Assembly (NCBI GenBank): GCA_963704615.1
Contig: OY969923.1
Location: 1 to 64,000 of the forward strand
Direction of reading: 5' to 3'
Origin: Bog-756 sp963704615
GTDB taxonomy: Bacteria; Actinomycetota; Acidimicrobiia; Acidimicrobiales; RAAP-2
DNA length: 64,000 bases
Shown: piece after piece, positions 7,635 through 16,415 of the stretch
Position numbering within the stretch: position 1 is the first letter of the stretch
How the letters are laid out: each line of letters begins with the position of its first letter
The notes under the pieces: generated by a model
The model's input: the letters and a program-made list of their open reading frames with translations, nothing else
Told to the model about the DNA's origin: nothing
The model's database searches: none
Translations under genes and position numbers: made by a program

Positions 7635-10066
7635 GCGCATCGCCAACAGACAGTTCGAAATCGGAGCCTGCGGCCGTGGATGAATGGGTGCTCCGGTACG
7701 ACGGATTCGATCCCGCATCCGAACGACTACGCGAAGCACTGTGCACGCTCGGTAACGGCTACTTCGCCACTCGGGGCGCGGCTCCCGAGGCGGTCGCCGA
7801 CGATATCCACTACCCCGGCACCTACGTAGCCGGTCTGTACAACCGGCGCGTCTCGCGGATCGCCGAACGGACGGTCGAGAACGAGAGCATTGTCAACCTT
7901 CCCAACTGGCTCTCACTCAGCTTCCGGATCGATGGCGGCCCTTGGTTCGACGTCGGCGACGTCGAGATTCTCGACTACTGGCAGGAACTGAACCTTCGTC
8001 AGGCCACCGTGACCCGATCACTGCGGATGCAAGACACTACGGGGCGCGTGACCTGCGTCGAGCAACGCCGCTTCGTAAGCATGACCGACCCGCATGTTGC
8101 TGGGCTCGAAACGTCGCTCCGAGCAGAGAACTGGTCGGGATCCCTCACGGTCCGCTCAGGAATCGATGGGAGGATTTCCAATGCCGGTGTCGCCCGCTAC
8201 AGCCAGTTCGACGAGAATCACCTTGTCGATGTGAAGACCTGCACGGTCAACGGTGCCATCGCCCTGACCGCTCGGACCAGTCAGTCGGCTGCACGCATCG
8301 CGGAAGTGACGAAACTCCGAGTCATGCGAGATGGGAGTCAAATCCACCCTCATCTCGAAGTAGTTGAAGGGCCCGGTTTTATCGCTCACCAGACATCGAT
8401 CCATGTCGAGGCTCTCGAGACGATCACCATCGAGAAGATCGCCACCCTGTTCACGTCGAGAGATCGATCGATCAGTGATCCGCTGGCTGAGGCATGTTCA
8501 TCGAACCGTCGCCTCAGCACCTTCACCGTGCATCTTGACGCCCACATCCGCGAATGGGAAAGCCTATGGAAGCGCTTCTCCCTCGAAATCGAGGGCGATG
8601 GCAGCAGGACGAGGCTGGCCCTTCATCTCCACATCTTCCATCTGCTTCAGACCACGTCCCGCAATACCGTTGATCTCGACGTCGGCGTACCCGCCCGCGG
8701 TCTCCATGGCGAGGCCTATCGAGGTCACGTCTTTTGGGATGAGCTCTTTATCTTCCCTTACCTCAACCTGCATCTCCCGGAACTGGTTCGATCACTGCTC
8801 CTGTACCGATACCGACGATTGCCAGAGGCTCGCTGGGCCGCTCACGATGCCGGCTTCTGCGGGGCCATGTTTCCGTGGCAAAGCGGCAGCAATGGACGGG
8901 AGGAGGCACAGGTCGTGCATCTGAACCCCCTGTCGGGCCGTTGGCTGCCCGACTCATCGCACCTCCAACGACATATCAACGTGGCCATCGCCTACAACGT
9001 CTGGCAGTACTACCAGGTGACAGGCGATATCGAGTTCCTATCGAACTACGGGGCAGAGATGATCTTCGAGATCAGCCGCTTCTGGGCCAGCATGGCCCGA
9101 TTCGATCCAGTACTCGATCGTTACGAGATTGTGGGCGTGATGGGTCCCGACGAGTACCACGATGGCTATGTCGGAGCCGCGACACCGGGTCTGGCCAACA
9201 ACGCCTATACCAACGTGATGGCTGTCTGGGTTCTGTGTCGTGGACTCGAACTGGTCGATTTCCTGCCAGAGCCCCGAAGAAGCGAGCTCCTCACCCGCTT
9301 GTCTCTAGACGAAGGTGAACTCAAGCATTGGGATGATGTCAGCCGAAAGATGCGGGTTGTGTTTCATGAAGATGGTGTCATCAGCCAGTTCGAGGGCTAC
9401 GAAGAACTGGCGGAGCTGGACTGGAGCACGTACCGGGACCGATACGGTGACATCTCCCGGCTCGACCGAATCTTGGAGGACGAGGGCGACACCCCGAATG
9501 CCTACAAGACGTCCAAACAGGCCGATGTGCTCATGCTGTTCTACCTGCTCTCGACCGATGCGCTGAGCTCGATCTTCGAGAGGCTGGGTTATGCCTTCGA
9601 GTCCGACGCCATTCCCCGATCCATCGAGTACTACTTGCAACGGACCTCGCATGGGTCGACGCTCAGTCGAGTGGTACACAGCTGGGTCCTGGCTCGGTCC
9701 AACCGGCAATGCTCGTGGGAGTTCTTCGAAGATGCCTTGCGATGCGACCTGGACGACACTCAGGGTGGCACCACCGGTGAGGGCATCCATCTGGGTGCCA
9801 TGGCCGGCTCGGTGGACGTCGTACAGCGCTGCTACCTGGGTATCGAGACCAGCAACGACGTGATCTGGTTCAATCCAGTCCTCCCCACAGAGGTACGGAG
9901 CCTTGCGCTCGACATCTATTATCGCCAGCGCTGGATGCATTTGACCGTTGCCCACGGTCAGTTCACGGTGGAACTCCGGCATTCGAGCGAAGGTACGGTG
10001 CGCGTAGGCTTGGATGGTGATGTCGTCGAGCTGTCGCCTGGCGACCGCCGGCAGTTGACGCTCTGA
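7631..10066 (+). CDS. Glycoside hydrolase family 65 disaccharide phosphorylase
   Basis: This 811-aa GH65 protein has an N-terminal beta-sandwich (about 1-280), a linker helix, then an (alpha/alpha)6 barrel. The general acid Glu is in VMGPDEYHDGY (E508), and the phosphate-binding region HGSTLS is present, which favours a phosphorylase over a hydrolase. Known members cleave maltose, trehalose, kojibiose or related alpha-glucosides with phosphate to give beta-glucose-1-phosphate. Coupling to the upstream phosphomutase (GTGA overlap) supports this. Substrate specificity cannot be read by eye; trehalose or maltose is plausible for an actinobacterium. There is no signal peptide, so it acts in the cytosol. 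Confidence 0.92.
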   Translation: MSASPTDSSKSEPAAVDEWVLRYDGFDPASERLREALCTLGNGYFATRGAAPEAVADDIHYPGTYVAGLYNRRVSRIAERTVENESIVNLPNWLSLSFRIDGGPWFDVGDVEILDYWQELNLRQATVTRSLRMQDTTGRVTCVEQRRFVSMTDPHVAGLETSLRAENWSGSLTVRSGIDGRISNAGVARYSQFDENHLVDVKTCTVNGAIALTARTSQSAARIAEVTKLRVMRDGSQIHPHLEVVEGPGFIAHQTSIHVEALETITIEKIATLFTSRDRSISDPLAEACSSNRRLSTFTVHLDAHIREWESLWKRFSLEIEGDGSRTRLALHLHIFHLLQTTSRNTVDLDVGVPARGLHGEAYRGHVFWDELFIFPYLNLHLPELVRSLLLYRYRRLPEARWAAHDAGFCGAMFPWQSGSNGREEAQVVHLNPLSGRWLPDSSHLQRHINVAIAYNVWQYYQVTGDIEFLSNYGAEMIFEISRFWASMARFDPVLDRYEIVGVMGPDEYHDGYVGAATPGLANNAYTNVMAVWVLCRGLELVDFLPEPRRSELLTRLSLDEGELKHWDDVSRKMRVVFHEDGVISQFEGYEELAELDWSTYRDRYGDISRLDRILEDEGDTPNAYKTSKQADVLMLFYLLSTDALSSIFERLGYAFESDAIPRSIEYYLQRTSHGSTLSRVVHSWVLARSNRQCSWEFFEDALRCDLDDTQGGTTGEGIHLGAMAGSVDVVQRCYLGIETSNDVIWFNPVLPTEVRSLALDIYYRQRWMHLTVAHGQFTVELRHSSEGTVRVGLDGDVVELSPGDRRQLTL

Positions 10067-10076
10067 GCGGAAAAAA

Positions 10077-10228
10077 GGGGCCAAAAGAGCACGTCAGGCT
10101 CAGTGGGCACCGTGCTTCCGTCGCCTAACGGACACAAACTGAACCGTATGAACTTGCCACCAGCGTTGGCCAGCTGCGGGCCACCGTCACCGGGCGTGGC
10201 CACACCCGAAATTGGGGCCAAAAGCCCC
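10077..10228. repeat. Direct repeats GGGGCCAAAAG in the intergenic region before the ABC permease
   Basis: The 284-bp gap 10067-10350 contains no gene. The 11-mer GGGGCCAAAAG occurs at 10077-10087 and 10214-10224. The second copy lies in GGGGCCAAAAGCCCC; read on the minus strand (10215-10228) GGGGCTTTTGGCCC matches the DosR pattern at 13 of 14 positions. Unlike the other boxes it is 123 nt from the next start. Confidence 0.4.
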
Positions 10229-10350
10229 TAGGGCCTTGCGTTCGCTCAGAGGACAATGGCAAGCGACGACCGGAGAAGGGGTCGTCCCGAGCGAAGGTAG
10301 CGGCAAGATCCCGTGCATTACAGCAACCAAAGCCCGATCGAAGGTGCCCG

Positions 10351-11469
10351 ATGACCTTCTTCGGCCTCATCTTCCGCAACCTGTGGAAAAAGAAGGCGCG
10401 TTCAATTGGGCTGGCATTCGCCGTCGCTATCGCGGTGATGGCGGTGGTGACCCTCGATGTCACCAGCAGCGGACTCGAGCAGTCGGCCGCGTCGATCATC
10501 TCGGTGGGCAAGGCTGATTTCACGGTGGCGCAAAAAGGGGCATCCGACACCTTGTCAAGCACCATCGATAAGCAGGAGCTGGCTCGGATCGCTCAGACGC
10601 CGGGGGTGGCCAGCGCCGTCGGCGTTCTGGTGGAGACCCAGAACCTCAACCCCGACAACCCGGTCTTCATCGAGATCGGTATCAATCCGGGCGATCTGAC
10701 CGCATTCGGCGTCAAACTCGTAGCCGGACAGCCGTACTCGGCCGTCGCAACCAACCAGGTCATGCTCGGATGGCGGGCGGCGGCCAACTTCGGCCTGCAC
10801 GTCGGCGATCACTTCAGCGCGAACGGTACGTCCAACACGGTCGTAGGGATCTACTCGACGGGGAATTCGTTTGGGGACGCAGGAGCAATGTTCCCGCTCT
10901 CGGCCGTCCAGGGATACAACCGGCTCTCCGGCATCGTGACCCTGGCCTTTGTCAAGGTCACTCCAGGTGCGTCAGTTGCCAGCGTGGCAGCTCGCGTCGC
11001 CTACGACCAACCGCAGCTCACAACCATTCGCACGGCTGCTCAGTTCGGGAGAGCCGATCAAAACCTGGTGTATCTCCAGGCCGCAGTGAACGGAAGCACG
11101 GTGCTCGCCATCCTGATTGGCGCCGTCATCGTGGGCAACACCATGCTCCTATCGTTGTTCGAGCGGACTCGTGAGTTCGGGCTGCTGCGGGCCATCGGAT
11201 GGACACGGTGCCGGACGGTTTCTCTTCTCTTAGGTGAGAGCTTGCTGCTCGCCGTCTTCGGTGCCGCCATCGGTGTTGGGTTGTCCTTTATGGTGGCCGC
11301 AGGGCTATCCCAACTTCCCGCCCTCAAAGGTATCCTGCATCCTAATTTCACCGAGGGCGCGTTTTGGAGAGCGCTCTTTACCGCCCTCGTCATGACCCTC
11401 ATCGGCGCCCTCTATCCGACCATCCGTGCCGCGCTCCTCTCCCCCCTAAGAGCCCTCAGCTATGAGTGA
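10351..11469 (+). CDS. FtsX-like ABC transporter permease (MacB/LolE type)
   Basis: This 372-aa membrane protein has one N-terminal transmembrane helix (about residues 15-40), a large extracytoplasmic core (about 45-245) and three C-terminal helices (about 250-365) carrying the conserved FtsX-domain pattern REFGLLRAIGWT. This is the type VII ABC fold, which works by mechanotransmission in efflux of antibiotics, lipoproteins or peptides rather than channel transport. AAGGTG precedes the ATG. The gene overlaps the following ATPase by 8 nt, so they form one system. The substrate is unknown. Confidence 0.92.
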   Translation: MTFFGLIFRNLWKKKARSIGLAFAVAIAVMAVVTLDVTSSGLEQSAASIISVGKADFTVAQKGASDTLSSTIDKQELARIAQTPGVASAVGVLVETQNLNPDNPVFIEIGINPGDLTAFGVKLVAGQPYSAVATNQVMLGWRAAANFGLHVGDHFSANGTSNTVVGIYSTGNSFGDAGAMFPLSAVQGYNRLSGIVTLAFVKVTPGASVASVAARVAYDQPQLTTIRTAAQFGRADQNLVYLQAAVNGSTVLAILIGAVIVGNTMLLSLFERTREFGLLRAIGWTRCRTVSLLLGESLLLAVFGAAIGVGLSFMVAAGLSQLPALKGILHPNFTEGAFWRALFTALVMTLIGALYPTIRAALLSPLRALSYE

Positions 11470-12163
11470 CAAGCTCCTCGCCGTCGACGTGAAGGGAGTG
11501 ACACGCGTCTATCCGGGCCAGGTCAACGCTCTCGCCGGCGTAGATCTATCCGTGGCCTACGGGGAGACGGTGGCCATCACCGGTCCTTCGGGCTGCGGTA
11601 AGTCGACGCTCTTGCATCTTCTGGCTGCCATTGACTCCCCCACCTCGGGTTCGGTGACGGTGGCGGGACATGACCTGGCCCACATGCACGATCTGAGCGG
11701 CTACCGCCGGACGGAAGTCGGGCTGGTGTTTCAGTTCCACAACCTTCTACCTCAACTGTCCGCCCTCTCCAACGTGGAGCTCCCGATGTTCGGCCTCCGC
11801 ATGTCGGCCCGCCAAAGGAAGAGTCGCGCCCGCGAGCTTCTGGCGGAGGTCGACCTCAGTGGCTGCGAACATCGTCTCCCGACGGAACTCTCGGGCGGCG
11901 AACGTCAACGTGTGGCGATCGCACGAGCCCTAGCCAACGAGCCCAAGATCCTCCTTGCGGATGAGCCCACTGGAAGTCTCGACTCCGTGTCGACCACTCG
12001 ATTTTTGGAGCTACTCGATCGCTTGGGGTCCTCGGGCGTGACGATTGTGATGGTTACCCACGCATCGGACGTTGCCGCACATGCCCAGCGCATCATCGAC
12101 ATGCGGGACGGCACCATTGTGCAAGAGAGTGAGCCCCTGACCTTGGCCGCCCCTCTCGCATAG
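11462..12163 (+). CDS. ABC transporter ATP-binding protein (LolD/MacB family)
   Basis: This 233-aa ATPase has Walker A GPSGCGKST (41-49), a Q-loop in GLVFQFHNLLP, signature LSGGERQ (144-150), Walker B ILLADEP (165-171) and a switch His in MVTHASD. It is the cytosolic motor for the overlapping FtsX-type permease. The NLLPQLSALSNVELPM stretch is typical of the MacB/LolD group. There is no separate membrane-fusion gene, as usual for one-membrane bacteria. Confidence 0.94.
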   Translation: MSDKLLAVDVKGVTRVYPGQVNALAGVDLSVAYGETVAITGPSGCGKSTLLHLLAAIDSPTSGSVTVAGHDLAHMHDLSGYRRTEVGLVFQFHNLLPQLSALSNVELPMFGLRMSARQRKSRARELLAEVDLSGCEHRLPTELSGGERQRVAIARALANEPKILLADEPTGSLDSVSTTRFLELLDRLGSSGVTIVMVTHASDVAAHAQRIIDMRDGTIVQESEPLTLAAPLA

Positions 12164-12209
12164 CGCCATGAGGTGCTGCTGTCGTGCCTGCGATTTCACG
12201 ACATCACGA

Positions 12210-12878
12210 CTAAGCCCCTCCGGCACCGAACCTAGCCTTGGCAACAGAAATGTCTCTGTCGTCGAGGAGCTTGTGGGAATAGATGTCGATCAGCGCTAAG
12301 GCGACACGTCGCTCGCCTTCTGCTTCGAACATGTCGGTGCCAAGTGCTCGGGACACGTGGTCATGAAGCAGCGGGATGCCTACCTTCATGGCCGTGATCA
12401 GTGCGGCTCGGGTCCTTGAGTCGATGGTAGGTGGATCTGGACGAACTTCGTCCGCACGGGAAAGCCATTGCTCGGTCATGGTCACCATCTCGTCGAAGAT
12501 CACACCTACGGTGACAGATCCGTCCGCAAGAGCACGAGTCACGTACCGGCCGACAATCTGTGACGCCGGCGGATCGACGACCGAACTGTTCGGATCCGCA
12601 AGGATCTGCGCGTTGAGCCCATGCAGCATCTCGACCACATGGTCATCGCACGCTTTGCGCAACCCTTCCTTGGAGCCGTAGTGGTGGCGCAACAGGCCAG
12701 GTGAGACACCTGCGGATTGAGCGATCCGGCGGATCGTCGACCGCTCGTAGCCATCCTCGGCAAAATGGTTCAGCGCCGCTTCGCGGATACGGGCACGCGC
12801 TGTGAGGTCCTCGAAGGCCACGGCTCCGTCGTAGGGGTGGACCGCCGCGGCGCCCTCGTCTTTCGGTTCGGGGGTCAC
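12210..12878 (-). CDS. TetR-family transcriptional regulator
   Basis: This 222-aa regulator has an N-terminal helix-turn-helix (about 30-75; REAALNHFAEDGYERSTIRR, then SAGVSPGLLRHHYGSKEGL). The C-terminal ligand domain is variable. I start it at GTG 12878, whose GTGA overlaps the stop of the preceding ABC permease; the open frame continues far upstream without TetR similarity. As third gene of an ABC-2 exporter operon it probably represses that operon and responds to the exported compound. Confidence 0.88.
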   Translation of the reverse strand: MTPEPKDEGAAAVHPYDGAVAFEDLTARARIREAALNHFAEDGYERSTIRRIAQSAGVSPGLLRHHYGSKEGLRKACDDHVVEMLHGLNAQILADPNSSVVDPPASQIVGRYVTRALADGSVTVGVIFDEMVTMTEQWLSRADEVRPDPPTIDSRTRAALITAMKVGIPLLHDHVSRALGTDMFEAEGERRVALALIDIYSHKLLDDRDISVAKARFGAGGA

Positions 12879-14542
12879 TCGCCCTGGAGGTCCCGTCGCC
12901 TGAACGCCGCTCCACCAATGACTGCGCCGGCACAACCGATGGCCACCATGACTCCGTTCGCCTCCCAGTGCGGTGACACGGCAGGGGACGAGGCCATCTG
13001 GTGGAATACCGATGTGTCGAGGACCCAATGGCCGACGGCGCCGATACCACCGACGATCACGATGAGTAGCGACCAGCCCAGCACGGTATAGACGACCACC
13101 GACACCATTCGAGGGCGTATCCCGAATGCCAGCACTCCGATGCCCAAGATCGCTACCGCCGGCGGAACCAGGTTCACTCCCGCTTCCAGGAGCCTCGGGA
13201 AGCTCACCCCCGCGTGCTGGCTGGCCGCGCCGAGCCATGCGAATACTCCCGCACCTACGCCGCTCACGACGAGAACGGCAAAGGCAACGACAAGCCGGCC
13301 ACCGAGCCACGATGTACGGAATACCGGTCGGACCAGGACGTGGTCGAGCCTGCCGCCGGCCTCCTCCGAACGTGCCGCAGTGAGCTGCCCGGCGCCGACG
13401 AAGGCGACCAGGACGGCCAGGACGAGGAAGCACACGCCCAGCACAGCATCGGCGCCGGTTCCCGGAGCTCCGAGCTTGGAGAACACCTTGTGAACCGAAG
13501 AACCCGAAATCGTGCTCCCTGCCGACTTGGCAATCAGCCCGTAGAGCAAACCCGATACGGCGATGGCCGCCCACCAGCCGATGACCGTCGGTCGGACCAT
13601 CCGAATGGCCAGACCTGTTGGCCCGGTGAGGAGGCGAAGATGCGGTGGACGGGTAGCCCGGTCCGCTATGACGCTCGCCCCCACGTCCCGCCGGCCGGCC
13701 AGATGCACGGCGACAATGGCCAGCACCGCGGCGAAGCCGACGATCGGTACAAGCGCCAAGGGTTGGGGTGCGGTGAGCGGCTGGAGCTCCTCCACCCAAC
13801 CCAATGGTGACGCCCAGATCAGACCATGGACGCCCACACCCGCGTCGGCGATCATCCGCACGGCATAGGCGAGGCCGAGGAACACGGCAGCGTAGGAGGC
13901 GGCCTGGCGTCGGGTCGCACCGAGCTGGCTGGTCAGCACGCCGACAGCCAGAAACATGACCGCCGTGGCCACCATGGCCAGGGCGAAGTAGAGGGACGGG
14001 CCGGCGGCGATGTCCACCTTCGAGTCCAGGCCGACAAGGATCGTGATCACTGCCGCCAACGCCCACAGCACGACGACGCCGGAACCCAAACCGGCGAGTG
14101 CTTGGACCGCGGCACCCCGGCGAGTGATCTGGCCGGCGAGCAGAAGCTCCCAACGTCCGCTCTCCTCCTCGCCTCGTAGCAGCCTGGTGCTGGTCAGTAG
14201 TCCCCATACCGCACCGAGGATCATGAGGGTCATCGATATCTTGAACACGGTGAAGCCGGCGACGGTCTGGAGGTCCGGGGCCGGTCCGAACAAAGCGCTC
14301 GTGGCCTTGTTGGAGCCGTAGGCGGCGGCCAGAGCATTCCGTTGCGCCTGGGTCTTGTAGATGGTGGTGTAGCTGATGGCTGACGAGGCGGCGGCAATGC
14401 CGAAGATATAGCCCCAGATGACTCCGGAACGGATGGCCCTCCGGGCAGTTTGGCCGACTACAACGGTGCGAGGCGAACGACTCACCGACGACCGACGTTG
14501 CCGCCGGACGCCCGGGTCAGCGGGCAACCGGGTCGAATTCAT
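12875..14542 (-). CDS. ABC-2 type exporter permease (multidrug/polyketide exporter family)
   Basis: This 555-aa integral membrane protein has about twelve hydrophobic segments in two related halves, as in exporters of the Streptomyces polyketide-antibiotic type. The N-terminal cytosolic lead ends in ARRAIRSGVIWGYIFG at the first helix, and a coupling segment LLRGEEESGRWELLLAG is characteristic. It overlaps the ATPase gene upstream by 26 nt and the TetR gene downstream by 4 nt. GTG 14560 is an alternative start. It probably exports a lipophilic drug-like compound or lipid; the substrate is unknown. Confidence 0.87.
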   Translation of the reverse strand: MNSTRLPADPGVRRQRRSSVSRSPRTVVVGQTARRAIRSGVIWGYIFGIAAASSAISYTTIYKTQAQRNALAAAYGSNKATSALFGPAPDLQTVAGFTVFKISMTLMILGAVWGLLTSTRLLRGEEESGRWELLLAGQITRRGAAVQALAGLGSGVVVLWALAAVITILVGLDSKVDIAAGPSLYFALAMVATAVMFLAVGVLTSQLGATRRQAASYAAVFLGLAYAVRMIADAGVGVHGLIWASPLGWVEELQPLTAPQPLALVPIVGFAAVLAIVAVHLAGRRDVGASVIADRATRPPHLRLLTGPTGLAIRMVRPTVIGWWAAIAVSGLLYGLIAKSAGSTISGSSVHKVFSKLGAPGTGADAVLGVCFLVLAVLVAFVGAGQLTAARSEEAGGRLDHVLVRPVFRTSWLGGRLVVAFAVLVVSGVGAGVFAWLGAASQHAGVSFPRLLEAGVNLVPPAVAILGIGVLAFGIRPRMVSVVVYTVLGWSLLIVIVGGIGAVGHWVLDTSVFHQMASSPAVSPHWEANGVMVAIGCAGAVIGGAAFRRRDLQGE

Positions 14543-15434
14543 CGGGCCGGTCAGCGTCACCGTACTGAGCGAGAAAGAGTTCCTCCAGGGACGGCTCGCG
14601 ACTCACGAGTCGGGTGACGTCGGCGCCCACCAGAGCCTTCAAGAGTGGCTCGATCGATCCTCGAACCTGGCACCGGACCACCTGGCCGTCCGTCTCCGCC
14701 GCGGTCACTCCGGACACGCCGGACAGGTCGGGGATCGCACCGGCGAATGTCACCTCCACGCTCAGCGCGCTGAGGTGTCGCATCTGGGCCAGCGTGCCCA
14801 TCTCGATGAGTTTGCCCTGCCTGAGTATGCCCACGCGGTCGCAGAGTGCCTCCACCTCGCTCATGATGTGGGACGAGAGAAAGACCGTCTGGCCACGATC
14901 ACGCGCCTCATGGATGCAACGGCGAAACGCCTGCTCCATGAGTGGATCGAGCCCACTGGTCGGTTCGTCAAGCAACAGAAGGGCAGGCCGAACCATCAAC
15001 GCGCCGATGAGGATGACCTTTTGCCGGTTCCCCTTGGAGTAGGCGCGGACCTTCTTGCTGGGATCGAGATCGAATCGATCGATCAGTTCGTCCCGATAGG
15101 CCGTGTCCAACTGACCCTGGATGCGTCCGAGCACATGGAGGGTCTCAGCCCCGGTCAATGATGGCCAGAGGTTCGCCTCTCCGGCCACGAACGCCAGATG
15201 GCGGTGGGCTTCGATGGGCTGACGCTGACAGTCGAACCCGAAGATCGAGCCACGTCCCCCCGTGGGCTGGATGAGACCCAGCAGCAGTCGGATGGTGGTC
15301 GTCTTTCCCGCTCCGTTGGGACCCAAAAAACCGACCACCTCGCCTTGAGCGATTTCGAGGTCCAGGTCATCGAGAGCGGCGACATCCTCGTAGCGTTTGG
15401 TCAGGCCCTCTGTGCGTATGGCGGCGGTTCCCAC
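14517..15434 (-). CDS. ABC exporter ATP-binding protein (DrrA-like)
   Basis: This protein of about 305 aa has Walker A GPNGAGKTT, a degenerate signature YSKGNRQKV, Walker B LLLLDEPTSGLDPL and a switch His in FLSSHIMSE, followed by a C-terminal DrrA-type domain. It pairs with the overlapping ABC-2 permease and TetR gene to form an exporter operon transcribed leftward. AGGAGG stands 5 nt before GTG 15434, so I prefer it to GTG 15440. The promoter region contains repeated CTGTA words that may bind the TetR protein. Confidence 0.9.
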   Translation of the reverse strand: MGTAAIRTEGLTKRYEDVAALDDLDLEIAQGEVVGFLGPNGAGKTTTIRLLLGLIQPTGGRGSIFGFDCQRQPIEAHRHLAFVAGEANLWPSLTGAETLHVLGRIQGQLDTAYRDELIDRFDLDPSKKVRAYSKGNRQKVILIGALMVRPALLLLDEPTSGLDPLMEQAFRRCIHEARDRGQTVFLSSHIMSEVEALCDRVGILRQGKLIEMGTLAQMRHLSALSVEVTFAGAIPDLSGVSGVTAAETDGQVVRCQVRGSIEPLLKALVGADVTRLVSREPSLEELFLAQYGDADRPDEFDPVAR

Positions 15435-15456
15435 GCCCACCTCCTATCACCGATGA

Positions 15457-15492
15457 CTGTACATCTGTATAGCTTCCTGTCTTGCTGTATTG
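15457..15492. promoter_or_regulatory. CTGTA direct repeats in the exporter promoter region
   Basis: CTGTACAT (15457-15464) is followed at once by CTGTATAG (15465-15472), with a third copy CTGTATTG at 15485-15492. On the minus strand TATACA (15471-15466) could serve as a -10 box for the exporter operon. This makes the repeats candidate operators for the TetR regulator encoded in the same operon. The rest of 15493-15690 shows no gene. Confidence 0.35.
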
Positions 15493-15690
15493 ACGGTTGC
15501 CTCTCGGGTCGACCGGCCACTGAAAGTCCAGCGACTTCCGAGATTCACGCGGTCAATATTCGGCACCAAGGGCTGGGCCGAGTTGGGAAGGTGACGACGC
15601 TCCCGCTCGGCCAGCCGCGTTGGATCGCTGAGGGTGACGACCATAGATCTCGCTTGGCCCGGGTCAGGGCGGATTTCGGGCAGGTGACGC

Positions 15691-15714
15691 TTGGGGGTGA
15701 CGTTGGGGGTGACG
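15691..15714 (+). repeat. 12-bp tandem repeat TTGGGGGTGACG x2
   Basis: Two exact copies of TTGGGGGTGACG are preceded by a partial third (AGGTGACG). They lie upstream of the small genes next to the integrase. They may be protein-binding iterons of the integrative element or part of a promoter; nothing further can be said. Confidence 0.5.
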
Positions 15715-15774
15715 CCCCTCCGGATGATGAGTGTTGTCGGAGCACGACGCCCGGCAATGACCCTGGGAGACACG

Positions 15775-16176
15775 ATGCCCGGACCATCGTCAGCCGCAGA
15801 AAGAAGACCGGACGGTTCGACTTGCCCAAGAGCTGGGCGAGGTTCGCCGGTGCCAGCCAAACGAGCTCATGAAGGGCGCCGTCGATTGATCCGAGGAACC
15901 GGCAGCCGGGATCAATGTGACCAGCCTTCACCCGACGTTCAGGTGGTTCTTGTCACGGAAGGTGGTCTGGAGCTGCCGCTGGTCGCATCGCCCGCTCAGG
16001 TAACCCGACTCCTGGAGAGTGTCTCGGAAATGGCCGCCGGCGTTGACCGCGACGGACTCTTGCCGAGCCCCGGGATAGCCGACCGGCGACCTCTCCCGGT
16101 TCGCACCGATCAGGTGCTCAGTCGAGTGCGAGTCGTAGTTCGACGAGGCACGATCCGTGGAGGTAAGGCGTCGTGA
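15775..16176 (+). CDS. Possible excisionase-like protein, diverged copy 1
   Basis: This frame of about 133 aa has a C-terminal half starting LELPLVASPAQVTRLL (from residue 65), which matches the same segment of the gene at 16399 (WELPLVASPAAVAPLL). The family layout resembles MerR/excisionase-type winged-helix proteins. The part that should read like the recognition helix and wing is less regular here than in copy 2, so it may be a decaying duplicate. The start is uncertain; ATG 15775 gives a length close to copy 2. The stop overlaps the next start (GTGA). Confidence 0.45.
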   Translation: MPGPSSAAERRPDGSTCPRAGRGSPVPAKRAHEGRRRLIRGTGSRDQCDQPSPDVQVVLVTEGGLELPLVASPAQVTRLLESVSEMAAGVDRDGLLPSPGIADRRPLPVRTDQVLSRVRVVVRRGTIRGGKAS

Positions 16177-16415
16177 ATGGAGCTGGGTCTGCCAATCGAC
16201 GGTGGGACCGTAGCCAGGGAGGTCGTCGGTCCAGAAACATGAGCCGAGCGGATCCGTACGGTTCAAATGACGTTCGCAATTGCGCCCAGTGGTTCGCCCG
16301 GTTCGAGGAACGCTCCGAACAGCCCAAGGGTCGACCAAGCCGGAGTGAGGTTCGTCGGCTGCAGAAGGAGCTCGAGGCCCTGCGTCGGTTGGTGACCGGT
16401 GAGCAGATCCCGTAG
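16173..16415 (+). CDS. Small hypothetical protein of the integrative element
   Basis: This 80-aa frame overlaps the genes on both sides (4 nt and 17 nt), which suggests a translated cluster. The C-terminus is an amphipathic, charged helix (RSEVRRLQKELEALRRLV) that could form a coiled coil. An internal ATG (MSRADPYG, residue 23) is an alternative start. I recognise no family. Its position beside an integrase suggests an element-specific function, but there is no direct evidence. Confidence 0.4.
   Translation: MNGAGSANRRWDRSQGGRRSRNMSRADPYGSNDVRNCAQWFARFEERSEQPKGRPSRSEVRRLQKELEALRRLVTGEQIP

Noticed and set aside
12879..14207. Upstream part of a 665-codon minus frame ending in the TetR gene
   Set aside because: Only the last 222 codons look like TetR; the rest is out-of-frame with the ABC permease that occupies the same strand.
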